From NCBI RefSeq assembly GCF_036203305.1, contig NZ_CP108131.1, forward strand, positions 8,308,001 through 8,372,000: a DNA stretch of 64,000 bases, written 5' to 3'. Positions 24,334 to 32,957 of this stretch are shown here, one piece after another. The stretch's first letter is position 1; each line of letters starts with the position of its first letter. The stretch is from Streptomyces sp. NBC_00190. Its GTDB lineage: Bacteria; Actinomycetota; Actinomycetes; Streptomycetales; Streptomycetaceae. The notes beneath the pieces were generated by a model. That model was not told where the DNA came from, searched no databases, and worked only from the letters and a program-made list of their open reading frames with translations. The translations under genes and the position numbers were made by a program.

Positions 24334-26790
24334 CTACTCCTGCGCGGTGCGGCGGCGCCGCATCCACCACGTCAGGGTGACGCCGGCCGCTGCGAGGGCC
24401 GCGGCGACACCGGCGATGAGGCCCACCGGTGTGTTGGAGCCGGTGTCGGCGAGGTCGCCGTCGGGGTCCTCCCGTGTGGGCGGCGTGTTGTCACCGCCGC
24501 CGGGGTTGGTGGGCTCCGGGGCCGGGGTCGTCGGGGGGTTGGTCGGCTTGCCGGTGCCCGACGGGGTCGGTGTCGGGGTGGGGTCGTCGCCGGGATCTTC
24601 GCCGCCCGGGTCCTCGCCGCTGCCGTCTGTGGCCGGGCCTGCGCCGAGGTACAGGGTGTCGAGGTCCCGGTAGGAGGCGTCATCGGACTTGCCGGAGTTG
24701 ACGGTGGTGTTGTCCAGGTCCCGGTTCTGGGCGTCGAACTGGGCCTTGGGGATGTTCTGCTTGGGCTGCTTGGAGAAGTCGACGCCGCCGACGCCCTGCT
24801 TATACAGCTTGCCGCCGTACTCTAGCTCGAACCACTCGATGCCCTCCTTGATGGACTGCATGTACTTGTCCCAGACCTTTTCACGGGTCCAGTCCTCATG
24901 GGGAGCGCGGATCGGCCAGGCCGAGGCGTCGTTGGAGTTGATGATGTCGTGGAAGTCCGTCGGGGACTTGGCGTCCTGCTGACGGATGTACTCGGCGGCG
25001 ACGCGGGCGTTGTAGACGGCGCGCAGCTCGGCGTACTTGGGGTCCTTGTTCACCCGCTCCTGGATGACCGGGACGATGTTGGCGTTGACCGACCGTTCGA
25101 TGGCCTTCTTCTCGGCGTCCGAGAGGTCGGTGCATTCGGTGGATCCGGGGACGGTGTAGTCGACGTCCAGCCACTCGGCGGAGACGTCCATTGGCGATTC
25201 GAGGATGTAGATCCCGCCGTCCTGCTCGCGGACCTTGGCCTCGTCGGGCTCGATCCAAAAGCGGGTACCGGGGAAGCAGGGGATGCCGTTGCGGCGCGGC
25301 GCGGTGTCCCAGTACAGCTTGCCCCCCGGATGCTTGTCGGGGTTCAGGGCCTCGGAGAAGTCGTGCTTCATGACCAGGTCGGCGTCGAGGAGGACGCGGC
25401 CGGCGTCGGTCTTGCCGAACGTGGCGTCCATGACCTTGTCCGGCTGGTCCGGGTTCAGGTTGACCCAGAACTTTTCGGGGGTCAGGGCGAGCCAGGTGAA
25501 CAGGGCGTCGGAGGAGAGCTGCATCCGGGCTTCGCCGCCGAAGCCGGGGTTGTTGTCCGGGTCGGGCATCTGGTCGGCGCGCATGGAGTAGCTCATGCCC
25601 TTGCCCTTTTCGAGGCCGCCGACGTACCGGAGTTCCATGGTGGTGAAGTCGACGCCGCCCGGGCCGCCCCTGGGGAGGGTGCCCCTCGGGTCGAGGCGGT
25701 TGGCGTCCCGCTGGTAGCGCTTCGCCTCTTCCAGGGTCTTCCCGGAGGACAGGGCCCGGTCGTTGGCGGGTCCGCGGGTGCCGCACGTGTTGGCGCCGAC
25801 GGCCGAGAGCTGCGTTGTGCCGGTCTGGCAGGCGGGCGCGAACCACCGCTGATGGTCCGAATACCCCTTGATCGGGGTGGTTTTGGACACCGGGTTGTAC
25901 ATGCGCTGGTTTCCGCGCACCTGCCCGGTCTTCCCGTTCCGCATGTTGCGTACGTCGCGCTCCAGGTCGTCGATGAGCTTGACCTGGCCCTTGGTGAAGG
26001 GCTTCGCGCCGGTGAAGCGGAACTTGTGGTCGGGCATCGACTTGGCGACGACGCGGTCATTCGCAAGCTGCTTCGCCGTCAGCTTCGAGTTCGACTTGAA
26101 CTCGTTGAACTCTTTGCTCTTCTGGTTGTAGGCGTCGTACCGGCGCTCGCCGACCTTGTCGCCGTTCTTGTCGAACAGCTCGACGGTGACCTCACACAGC
26201 CAGTCCGGGCCGATCAGCTTGTAGTCCTTGACGAGCTGCCGTTCGAAGCCCGAGCCCTTGTGGTTGTTGATCTGGTTGCGGATGTACCGCTTGTCGAACC
26301 AGTGCTTGAACCCCAGGTTCTCCTTGTTCGCGAAGTACCGGGCGTAAATCTCCATCGCCCGGTCCGCAGGCTTCCCCGACGCGTTGGCGATCTTCTTCCA
26401 TGCCTCGACGTTCTTGTCCAGGTCCCCGGGGACCTTCGACAGGGCCTCGGTCTTCTGGGCGGCTGTCGGTGTCTGAAGGCCGTCGTACGCCTGTCCCGGA
26501 AGGTCGAATTCGAAGTTCTTGGGGAGGGCGGTGTCCTTGTGCAGGTTCCCGGTCGGGTTGTCGGGGAACCCGGAGTCCGGCGGTGTCGTCGGGGCGGTCG
26601 GGAGGCCGTTGCGGGTGTCGCAGCGCTTCCCGGATCCCGCCTTCATCTTCGCCGAGACCGGCGGCAGCTTCGGTGGTGCGGCCTCGACGGCCTGGAGCCC
26701 GGTTGTGACGATCGCGGCCGTCAGGCCTACAGCGGCCGTGAACCTGGCTGCTAACCGCCACTTGGACGGTATACGAATGTGTTTGTTCAA
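24334..26790 (-). CDS. large cell-wall-anchored surface protein with LAXTG sorting signal
   Basis: 818 residues from TTG 26790, with GAGAGGGAAAG about 9 nt upstream. A signal peptide (RFTAAVGLTAAIVTTGLQAV, ending VEAAPP) is followed by a long Lys/Asp-rich region without recognised domains (e.g. FKHWFDKRYIRNQINNHK, FTTMELRYVGGLEKGKGM). The C-terminus has a Pro/Thr/Gly wall-spanning stretch, the sortase E motif LADTG at about 780, a hydrophobic helix and the basic tail MRRRRTAQE. So it is exported and covalently linked to peptidoglycan. Lys-rich composition is unusual for this GC content. The LGFP/DUF2599 gene follows in the same direction but beyond a terminator. Confidence 0.78.
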   Translation of the reverse strand: MNKHIRIPSKWRLAARFTAAVGLTAAIVTTGLQAVEAAPPKLPPVSAKMKAGSGKRCDTRNGLPTAPTTPPDSGFPDNPTGNLHKDTALPKNFEFDLPGQAYDGLQTPTAAQKTEALSKVPGDLDKNVEAWKKIANASGKPADRAMEIYARYFANKENLGFKHWFDKRYIRNQINNHKGSGFERQLVKDYKLIGPDWLCEVTVELFDKNGDKVGERRYDAYNQKSKEFNEFKSNSKLTAKQLANDRVVAKSMPDHKFRFTGAKPFTKGQVKLIDDLERDVRNMRNGKTGQVRGNQRMYNPVSKTTPIKGYSDHQRWFAPACQTGTTQLSAVGANTCGTRGPANDRALSSGKTLEEAKRYQRDANRLDPRGTLPRGGPGGVDFTTMELRYVGGLEKGKGMSYSMRADQMPDPDNNPGFGGEARMQLSSDALFTWLALTPEKFWVNLNPDQPDKVMDATFGKTDAGRVLLDADLVMKHDFSEALNPDKHPGGKLYWDTAPRRNGIPCFPGTRFWIEPDEAKVREQDGGIYILESPMDVSAEWLDVDYTVPGSTECTDLSDAEKKAIERSVNANIVPVIQERVNKDPKYAELRAVYNARVAAEYIRQQDAKSPTDFHDIINSNDASAWPIRAPHEDWTREKVWDKYMQSIKEGIEWFELEYGGKLYKQGVGGVDFSKQPKQNIPKAQFDAQNRDLDNTTVNSGKSDDASYRDLDTLYLGAGPATDGSGEDPGGEDPGDDPTPTPTPSGTGKPTNPPTTPAPEPTNPGGGDNTPPTREDPDGDLADTGSNTPVGLIAGVAAALAAAGVTLTWWMRRRRTAQE

Positions 26791-27001
26791 GAGCTCGTCT
26801 TTCCCTCTCCGGTGGGGCCTTGAGGGGGTGTGGGCGGCGCGTGGGCCCCCGTGACATGTACGCGCCACCCGACCACCATAACTCCCACCCGCCACGGGTA
26901 AAGATGAGTTAAGGCGTGTCGACGAAGCATCAACACCACTGCGCGGGCTGCGAGTTCACACATCGCGACCCTCGGCCCCAGGGTCACCCGCCGACTTGCG
27001 C

Positions 27002-27718
27002 CTAGACGAAGTACAAGCTTTCCATGTCCCTAACAGCGTCCTCGGAGTGCCGCACACGGAACGCCGTCGTCTCCATCTCCTCCCACCCCCACGGATCCGA
27101 GTGCCCGAGCGCCAAGCCCCCCAGGCCCGCCCAGTAGACCTCGTTCGCGGGCACGTCCAGGTCGACGCCGGCGTTGTCCACCATCCACCCCCTGAGATCC
27201 AGGGACGCGATCACCGCACGCGGATCGCCCGAGACGACGAACGGCTCATCATCCGGCCATCCCGATGCGTGGAACATCGCTCCGTCCGGCAACCACACGA
27301 TGTTCTCGGTGTGCTCCATCCCCCCGTGGTAGGAGACCCGTCCCACGATCCGCGCATCTGGGAACCGCTCCCGCAACTCCTTCGCCGCCGACCGGAGCGG
27401 CTCGTCGTTGCCGTCGGTCGCGAACGCGGGAGTCACGATGCTCAACATGCCGCCCCACGCGGCAGCATGCACGATGTCCAGATCCGACCGTGCTGCCGAT
27501 GGGAGCGGGGTCTGCGCGGAGCGCGGCCCGAGGTCCTCCAGGACAGCCTCGATGCCCTCGAACGACTCGACGAACGCGCGTGCGCGCTCAGGGTCGTTGG
27601 GGGGCAGGTTGCGGGCGTCGACGTTGAATGGCGCCTCGAACGCTGTCAGGTGGCACAGACTCATCGAGCCGCGCACGATCCGGTCCGGCGCAGAGGTCCA
27701 GTAGGTGTTCTCGTTCAT
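27002..27718 (-). CDS. hypothetical protein, 238 residues
   Basis: ATG 27718 (MNENTYWTSAPDRIVRGSMS), with GTG 27727 in frame. Soluble, no signal peptide. Central segment RFPDARIVGRVSYHGGMEHT ENIVWLPDGAMFHASGWPDD and the end EEMETTAFRVRHSEDAVRDM. I do not recognise the family. It sits alone between the surface-protein gene and decayed DNA. The codon pattern is normal and the frame intact, so it is probably functional. Confidence 0.62.
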   Translation of the reverse strand: MNENTYWTSAPDRIVRGSMSLCHLTAFEAPFNVDARNLPPNDPERARAFVESFEGIEAVLEDLGPRSAQTPLPSAARSDLDIVHAAAWGGMLSIVTPAFATDGNDEPLRSAAKELRERFPDARIVGRVSYHGGMEHTENIVWLPDGAMFHASGWPDDEPFVVSGDPRAVIASLDLRGWMVDNAGVDLDVPANEVYWAGLGGLALGHSDPWGWEEMETTAFRVRHSEDAVRDMESLYFV

Positions 27719-27867
27719 GCGGGCCACCGTAACGGCCGGCGATGACAGAAGCGCCGCCGCCCAGCCCCTCGGCGGATGTGCGCCCCGCGCGCTGGTGGAA
27801 ACACGCCTGCGGATCTGCGCCGGCCCTGGGAGTGGCCGGCGGATCCGAACAGACTCACCCCTTCCTA

Positions 27868-27955
27868 GGTCCGTCGCGGGTTCAGGAACCTGCGGGCGAA
27901 GACCGGCACGCCAGCCGCTGCACCAAAACCCGGTGCTGGCACAGATCTTGGGGAG
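27868..27955 (+). pseudogene. relic of NF041680-type transposase, copy 3
   Basis: VRRGFRNLRAKTGTPAAAPK PGAGT matches the C-terminal Arg-rich block of the copies at 2943 and 9508. Only about 28 codons remain, joined to a truncated TetR gene. Confidence 0.5.
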
Positions 27956-27997
27956 TCGTCACGGAGTGTTACTGGAGCTGGATCATCTTGCGGAGAA

Positions 27998-28637
27998 GTG
28001 CGCGCGAACCATGCCGTAGGTGACAGGGGCGTGCTCGGCGACCAGCTCACCGTGCAGTCGGGTGTGCGCAAGCTGGCCGCGGCCCTCGGGACCGATTCCT
28101 CCAGCCTCTACCGGCACTTCCGCAGCAAGACCGAACTACTGCGCGCGGGCGCCGACCGGATTCTCCTGGCCGCGGTGGACAGCTACCGCCCCGAGGGGCG
28201 ACTGGAAGCAGCGCATCACGTCCTTGGCGCTGCGCGTGAGAGAGGCCTTCGGGCAGCAGCCCGAGCTCGCCCCGGTCTGGGGACGCTACGCATCAAGCGG
28301 CACCGGTTCCCGGCTCGTCATGGAAGCGGTGCTGGAGGCGCTGCGCGCGTCGGGACTGCCCGACGAGGAGATCCCGGCGCGCTACCACCGGATCACGGTC
28401 CTCCTCGCCGCGCTGATCGCCTCCGAGGCAGGGGTCAGCGCGGTCACCCCGGAAGAGCACGAACAGGGCATGGAGCTGTTTCGCGTGGCGGTTCTGGGCG
28501 CCGACCCCGAACCCTTCCCGACCCAGGCTCACTTCGCCCGCGACGTCCGCCTCCTCGGGGTGGATCGCCGCGCCGCGTTCGAAGAGATCCTCGCCGCCCA
28601 ACTCGCCCACATCAAGGCCGCAATCTGCCCGAGCTAA
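27998..28637 (+). pseudogene. TetR-family regulator, 5' truncated and frameshifted
   Basis: HTH region VRKLAAALGTDSSSLYRHFR SKTELLRAGADRI in one frame, then near 28200 a one-base change moves the frame to GDWKQRITSLALRVREAFGQ, ARYHRITVLLAALIASEAGV and FEEILAAQLAHIKAAI. The run GAGGGGCGAC at the break suggests an extra G. The first helix of the HTH is missing. It lies 145 bp upstream of the graspetide precursor and might once have regulated it. Confidence 0.7.
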
Positions 28638-28782
28638 CCGACCGGCTCGGGAGTGTCGGCAAACAATGGCACCCTCAAGTGATGCACTCCTGGTCGAACA
28701 GCACGGCAGGCGGTCTTGAAAACCCGTTCGAGCAAGGGGAGAGTCATCTCGACGGATAGGCTCAAGGTTGGGGGATCGAACG

Positions 28783-29076
28783 ATGCATACACGAAACCAC
28801 GACGCGCCCTGGGGCATCACGCGCATGGCGCCGTACGCGGAGACTGACCCGACTCCGCTGCTCACCCCGGTGATCGACCCTGAAACCCAGATCGCCGTCA
28901 TCATCGACGAACACGGCCGCACCGTCCAGCTCGGCGACCACCTGGTCAGCATCAGCTCCTCGAAATCCACGTCCACCAGCAGCAGCACCAACAGCTCCAC
29001 AAGCACCAGCGGCTACGAGGGCTCGTCGGACTCCGACGACAATTCGGACTCGGATTCGGACTCGGACCACCACTAA
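28783..29076 (+). CDS. tgmA: ATP-grasp-modified RiPP (graspetide) precursor peptide
   Basis: 97 residues from ATG 28783 (GGGGGA 8 nt upstream). The leader has the family signature PWGITRMAPYAETDP, then PVIDPETQIAVIIDEHGRTV, as in TIGR04186-type precursors. The core is unusual: residues 56-76 hold 18 Ser/Thr among 21 residues (with Lys61), then Gly-Tyr-Glu-Gly and a Ser-Asp run (residues 81-95, seven Asp) ending His-His. Graspetides carry ester or amide links between Ser/Thr/Lys and Asp/Glu side chains, so both partners are abundant. The maturase gene starts 5 nt after the stop. No obvious leader cleavage site. Confidence 0.87.
   Translation: MHTRNHDAPWGITRMAPYAETDPTPLLTPVIDPETQIAVIIDEHGRTVQLGDHLVSISSSKSTSTSSSTNSSTSTSGYEGSSDSDDNSDSDSDSDHH
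29044..29067 (+). repeat. hexanucleotide repeat coding for Ser-Asp in the graspetide core
   Basis: Four tandem TCGGAY units within the precursor gene; each encodes Ser-Asp. Unit number sets the number of acidic crosslink acceptors. Confidence 0.8.
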
Positions 29077-29081
29077 CACTG

Positions 29082-30050
29082 ATGGCGACTGCTCCGAGCG
29101 GGTCAGTGCTGGTGCTGACCAGCCCACATGATGTGACCACCGACTTGGTTCTGCGAATCCTCGCGGAGCGCCAGGTTCCGGTGGTCCGTCTTGATCCAGG
29201 TCCCGATCTGCTTGCGGGCGCCGCTCTGACCGCCTCGTACCGCACAGGCGATCAGAGCGGCACGCTGCGCACGCCGAGCCGCGAGCTCGACCTCACCAGG
29301 GTTCGCTCCGTCTGGACGCGCCGCCCCTCACCCTTCGAAGGCCCTGCCGGACCGGACTTAGCAGAACGCAAGTTCGCCGCGTCACAGTCCCTGTGGGGCG
29401 CCGGCGGTATCCTGGCGTCCCTCCCTGGTGCCCACTACGTGAACCATCCATGGAACAACCGGGCAGCGGAGTACAAGCCGGCCCAGCTCGCCGCCGCGCA
29501 GCGCAGCGGCTTCTCGGTCCCGAGCACGCTGATCACCAACGACCCCGACGCCGCACGGGAGTTCGTTGCCTGCCAGATCGGCGGAGTCGTCTACAAGCCG
29601 CTGTGGAACACGCCGTACAAGGTTCACGGCCAAGCGAGCCAAGTGTGGGTACGAGAGGTCCACGCGCACGAGATCACCACCGCCGTCGCCTCCTGCCCCC
29701 ATCTTTTTCAAGCCAAGGTGGACAAGGTGTGCGACGTACGCCTCACTGCTGTTGGCAACCGACTGTTCGCGGTTCGGATCGACAGTCCTGACCTTGATTG
29801 GCGGCGACGGCAATCCCTGATGGAGTGCGCACCGATCGCCATCCCCCCGCAGGTCGCGCGCTCGGTTCGCGCTTACCTCGCCAACTTCCAACTCACCTTC
29901 GGCGCATTTGACTTCGCCGTAACAGCCGCCGGGCACTGGTACTTCCTCGAATGCAACCCCAACGGGCAATGGGCATGGCAGCCCGCCTCGATCACGGACT
30001 CGATCGCCCATGCCATCGCCGATCAACTCCACAAAGCCCCTGCCGTGTGA
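29082..30050 (+). CDS. tgmB: ATP-grasp ribosomal peptide maturase (graspetide ligase)
   Basis: 322 residues from ATG 29082, 5 nt after the precursor stop and without its own strong ribosome binding site, so probably coupled. N-terminal pre-grasp domain (VLVLTSPHDVTTDLVLRILA), VWTRRPSPFEGP typical of this family, the ATP-binding loop region VVYKPLWNTPYKV near residue 170, and metal ligands in ECNPNGQW (Glu290, Asn292, Asn294). Family role: ATP-dependent formation of omega-ester/amide links in the precursor. It is intact and the last gene of the unit; a terminator follows 41 bp later. Confidence 0.9.
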   Translation: MATAPSGSVLVLTSPHDVTTDLVLRILAERQVPVVRLDPGPDLLAGAALTASYRTGDQSGTLRTPSRELDLTRVRSVWTRRPSPFEGPAGPDLAERKFAASQSLWGAGGILASLPGAHYVNHPWNNRAAEYKPAQLAAAQRSGFSVPSTLITNDPDAAREFVACQIGGVVYKPLWNTPYKVHGQASQVWVREVHAHEITTAVASCPHLFQAKVDKVCDVRLTAVGNRLFAVRIDSPDLDWRRRQSLMECAPIAIPPQVARSVRAYLANFQLTFGAFDFAVTAAGHWYFLECNPNGQWAWQPASITDSIAHAIADQLHKAPAV

Positions 30051-30091
30051 AAAAGACCGCCCTCCGCACCCCAGGCCACAGCACCACAGCG

Positions 30092-30138
30092 CGCCGAAGG
30101 GCGGCACCGGCCTGGAGGTCCGGTGCCGCCCTTCGGCG
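30092..30138. terminator. strong terminator after the graspetide genes
   Basis: 19-bp perfect stem (30092-30110 with 30120-30138) starting CGCCGAAGGG, with a 9-nt loop. It separates tgmB from the convergent Tn3 relic. Confidence 0.88.
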
Positions 30139-30182
30139 TACTGACGCCCCGGGGCGTGCGCCCCGGCGGGATACTCGTCGTC

Positions 30183-30732
30183 CTGTTCGCCGTCCACCGC
30201 GGCCGGGTCGCGCAGCGGGCGCAGTCCGTTTTCTGGCTGGGAGGAGGTGAGGGCGTACCGGCCGAGCACGTTCACACGGCCGGCCCTCAGCGGGGACAGG
30301 CATGCCACGTCCTCGTCCAGGACGCCGTGCTCGCGCTGGTCGGTGGGCAGCGCCCGGAGCTTGGCGATGGCGGCGTCCAGGTAGCGCGTGTTGCATGCAC
30401 AGCACCACGGCGTTCAGCACCAGCCCCATACTGGCCAACTGGTCCTCCTGGCCGTCCTTGTACGCCTGCTGGATGTGGCCGCGCCTGCCATAGCAGATCG
30501 CGCGGGCCAGGATGTGGCGGGACTCCTGCACGGTGAGCCGGCGGTTCATCCGGCGCCGGTAGGCGTCGTCCACCGGGTCCACCAGGTCGAACAGGTGGAA
30601 GGTCTTCTCGATCCGACCGTACTCGGCGAACGCCCGGCCCAACGGGGTGGGGTGGCCATCGCGGCCGAACACCCGCAGCAGGTCGTAGGCGCGGACCTGG
30701 TTGGTGATCAGCGACCCAGCCACGCGCAGCAT
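30183..30732 (-). pseudogene. C-terminal part of a Tn3-family transposase, second lineage
   Basis: LRVAGSLITNQVRAYDLLRV, AFAEYGRIEKTFHLFDLVDP and RRLTVQESRHILARAICYGR GH lead to LGLVLNAVVL; an indel near 30400 then shifts the frame to NTRYLDAAIAKLRALPTDQ and LSPLRAGRVNVLGRYALTSS. The catalytic Glu region of the DDE domain is present but the first 600 or more residues are gone. It differs from the fragment at 4111. Confidence 0.8.
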
Positions 30733-30951
30733 GTCCGGTCACTGCTCGCGGATCTTGCGCAGGTGCCTGCCCCAGCACTCCGAAGCCCATCTGACCTGGG
30801 CACTCATCACCGTCATGACCCGTAGGCTCACCTGCTGGAGCCATGCCAAGTGGGACAGGGGCTGACGAACGCGTAGACGGTCGGCGTGAGACGGTCGGTT
30901 TCCCGGCCGTGGGCACGCTCCTGCACAATCCATCCGCGTCGGCGGCCCGGC
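30733..30951. other. 219-bp region between Tn3 relic and DUF475 gene
   Basis: No gene supported and no clear terminator seen. Confidence 0.4.
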
Positions 30952-32100
30952 TCAGACGCTGGAGGAGACCTCGGCCTTCTCGTCGGACCCCGTGCCCTTC
31001 GCCTCGGCCGCCGCTAGCCTGCGGTTCCGGCGGACCGAGGACCAGAAGGACCAGGCGATCAGGATGACGCCGACGAGGCCGGTGATGACCTCGTTGATCT
31101 CGTACTGGATGGTGACGAGCAGGAGCACGGCGAGGGCGCCGATGGCGTAGTGCGCGCCGTGCTCCAGGTAGACGTAGTCGTCGAGGGTGCCCTGGCGGAC
31201 CAGGTAGACGGTCAGCGACCGGACGTACATGGCACCGATACCGAGGCCGAGCGCCATGAGCACGATGTCGTTGGTGATGGCGAAGGCGCCGATGACTCCG
31301 TCGAAGGAGAAGGAGGCGTCGAGGACTTCGAGGTAGAGGAACATGAAGAACGCGGCCTTGCCGGCCATGGCGACGACCGAGACGGGCTTGCCGCTCTTCT
31401 TGGCCTCTTCCTCCGCCTCGTGTTCGGCTTCCTCCTCTTCCTCCAGCTTGTTCTCGAAGTAGCCGGAGAGGCCGCCGACGATCATGTAGGTGATCAGGCC
31501 CAGGATGCCGGAGACCAGGACGGTCTGCGCCTTGTCCACGTGGACGCCACCGTGCTGGTGGGCCTGGGTGGCGAAGGTCATCGAGGTGATGACCAGGACG
31601 ATCAGGGCGACGCACGCCGACAGCATGTCGATCTTGCCGAGCTTGGCCAGCGGACGCTCCAGCCAGGCCAGCCACTTGATGTCACGGTCCTCGAAGATGA
31701 AGTCGAGGAAGATCATCAGCAGGAACATGCCACCGAAGGCGGCGATGGACGGGTGGGCGTCGGTCACCAGCTGCTGGTACTTGTCCTTGTCGTCCAGCGC
31801 GAGCTGTACCGCTTCGATCGGACTGATCTTGGCACTGACGGCGACGATCACGACGGGGAAGACCAGGCGCATGCCGAAAACCGCGATCAGGACACCGATG
31901 GTGAGGAAGATCTTCTGCCAGAAGGCATTCATCTTCTTCAGGATCCCGGCGTTGACCACGGCATTGTCGAAGGACACCGAGATTTCGAGGATGGACAGGA
32001 TCGCCACGATCCCGAAGCCGGCCCACCCCCCGTATAACACTGCCGCGATCAGGCCGAGCGCGGTGACCGCGAACGACCAGCCGAACGTTTTCAGAAGCAC
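30952..32100 (-). CDS. DUF475 / TerC-like integral membrane protein
   Basis: 382 residues from GTG 32100. About nine hydrophobic helices. The conserved acidic membrane motifs of this family are seen as ILEISVSFDNAVVNAGILKK at about 37-56 and LYLEVLDASFSFDGVIGAFA in the second half, an internal duplication of the ExxxSFDN/DG motif. A long Glu-rich cytosolic loop (ENKLEEEEEAEHEAEEEAKK) lies between the halves. Relatives are tellurium-resistance TerC proteins and metal or manganese transport-linked proteins. Gene is complete and single. It has no strong ribosome binding site. Confidence 0.86.
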   Translation of the reverse strand: MLLKTFGWSFAVTALGLIAAVLYGGWAGFGIVAILSILEISVSFDNAVVNAGILKKMNAFWQKIFLTIGVLIAVFGMRLVFPVVIVAVSAKISPIEAVQLALDDKDKYQQLVTDAHPSIAAFGGMFLLMIFLDFIFEDRDIKWLAWLERPLAKLGKIDMLSACVALIVLVITSMTFATQAHQHGGVHVDKAQTVLVSGILGLITYMIVGGLSGYFENKLEEEEEAEHEAEEEAKKSGKPVSVVAMAGKAAFFMFLYLEVLDASFSFDGVIGAFAITNDIVLMALGLGIGAMYVRSLTVYLVRQGTLDDYVYLEHGAHYAIGALAVLLLVTIQYEINEVITGLVGVILIAWSFWSSVRRNRRLAAAEAKGTGSDEKAEVSSSV

Positions 32101-32495
32101 GGGCTACCCAATCGTCGTGTACGGGGCTCCCCGCGCCGTACATGGCTTTACGAAACGTTGACCCTGAAGTCTAGAGCGACGCCTCGCAGCCCTGACACAT
32201 CCCCCCGGGCCAACGGTTCGCAACTTCCGCTCGTCGCCGTGCTGGTAGACCTAACCGAAGAATGTCGCCGACTCCATGGACGCGTTTTCACCGAGTGCCT
32301 GAGTGCGAACCTGCGGCGCATCACCGTCGTGGGGTTGCCCAGGATCGGGCGAGACGGCTGTGCTCGTACTTGGGATCGCCCTGAGGAGCGCGGGCTTCAC
32401 CGTGATCATCGACCTACCCGACATAGCGCTTGAACCGGACGGATGGGCCGTTGCCGTTCCGGAACCGCCTCCGACCTGGACTTCCCGGTTCTCAA
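32101..32495. other. 395-bp region with a faint ATPase-like fragment
   Basis: Plus-strand frames give VVGLPR, then GETAVLVLGIALRSAGFTVI IDLPDI after an indel. It looks like the P-loop/strand part of an ATPase, but Walker A is broken (GSGETAV) and no start is evident. Too little to call. Confidence 0.3.
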
Positions 32496-32657
32496 TCAGG
32501 CACTGAGCGCAGAACCACCCTGGCCGGTCAGCTTGATCCCGTCCGCCTGGGCCCGGCCCACCAGCTGACTGATCAGCTGGTCGTCCAGGACATCCGGTGC
32601 CAGCCCGGCAGGCTGCACTTCCAGTACGGCCTCAGCCGATACGGTCAAACCTCTCAT
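32496..32657 (-). pseudogene. N-terminal fragment of an IS256-family transposase
   Basis: 53 codons from ATG 32657: LTVSAEAVLEVQPAGLAPDV LDDQLISQLVGRAQADGIKL TGQGG, then a premature stop. This is the conserved head of Streptomyces IS256-type transposases just before the GGLLQQLTK block. An IS end lies 38 bp upstream (32695-32717). Confidence 0.7.
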
Positions 32658-32694
32658 CAGGTGTCACTTCCTGTCCGAAGAACCACCGTTGACC

Positions 32695-32717
32695 GGGCTC
32701 TGGCTCACATTCGGTGG
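32695..32717. repeat. IS256-type inverted repeat, left copy
   Basis: 23-bp sequence starting GGCTCTGGCTCACATT and ending CGGTGGT. It matches base for base the reverse complement of 32935-32957. The transposase head reads away from it. Confidence 0.75.
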
Positions 32718-32934
32718 TGACGGAGTGTAAAGGAGGCTGAGTGTTGGCTGCCGACAGCGGTCAAGCTTCTGACCTGGGTGTTTGATGTGCAGTCGGCGCT
32801 GCAGTGCGCAAGCAGGCCAAGCAGGTAGTGCTCATGTCAGTGGCGGGGACTCGCAGGCGTGCCGACGATACAGAGCGCCCGTCCCATGGTGCGGAGCTGC
32901 GACTTCACCGTCGACGCCCCGCCGTCACTCTCGG

Positions 32935-32957
32935 ATACCACCGAATGTGAGCCAGAG
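32935..32957. repeat. IS256-type inverted repeat, right copy
   Basis: Reverse complement of 32695-32717. The two ends point towards each other across 217 bp that hold no transposase, so they are not the two ends of one intact element. Confidence 0.75.

Noticed and set aside
24898..26754. 618-codon plus-strand frame
   Set aside because: Shadow of the LAXTG protein gene; its Val/Gly/Asp/Leu composition comes from the complementary codons.
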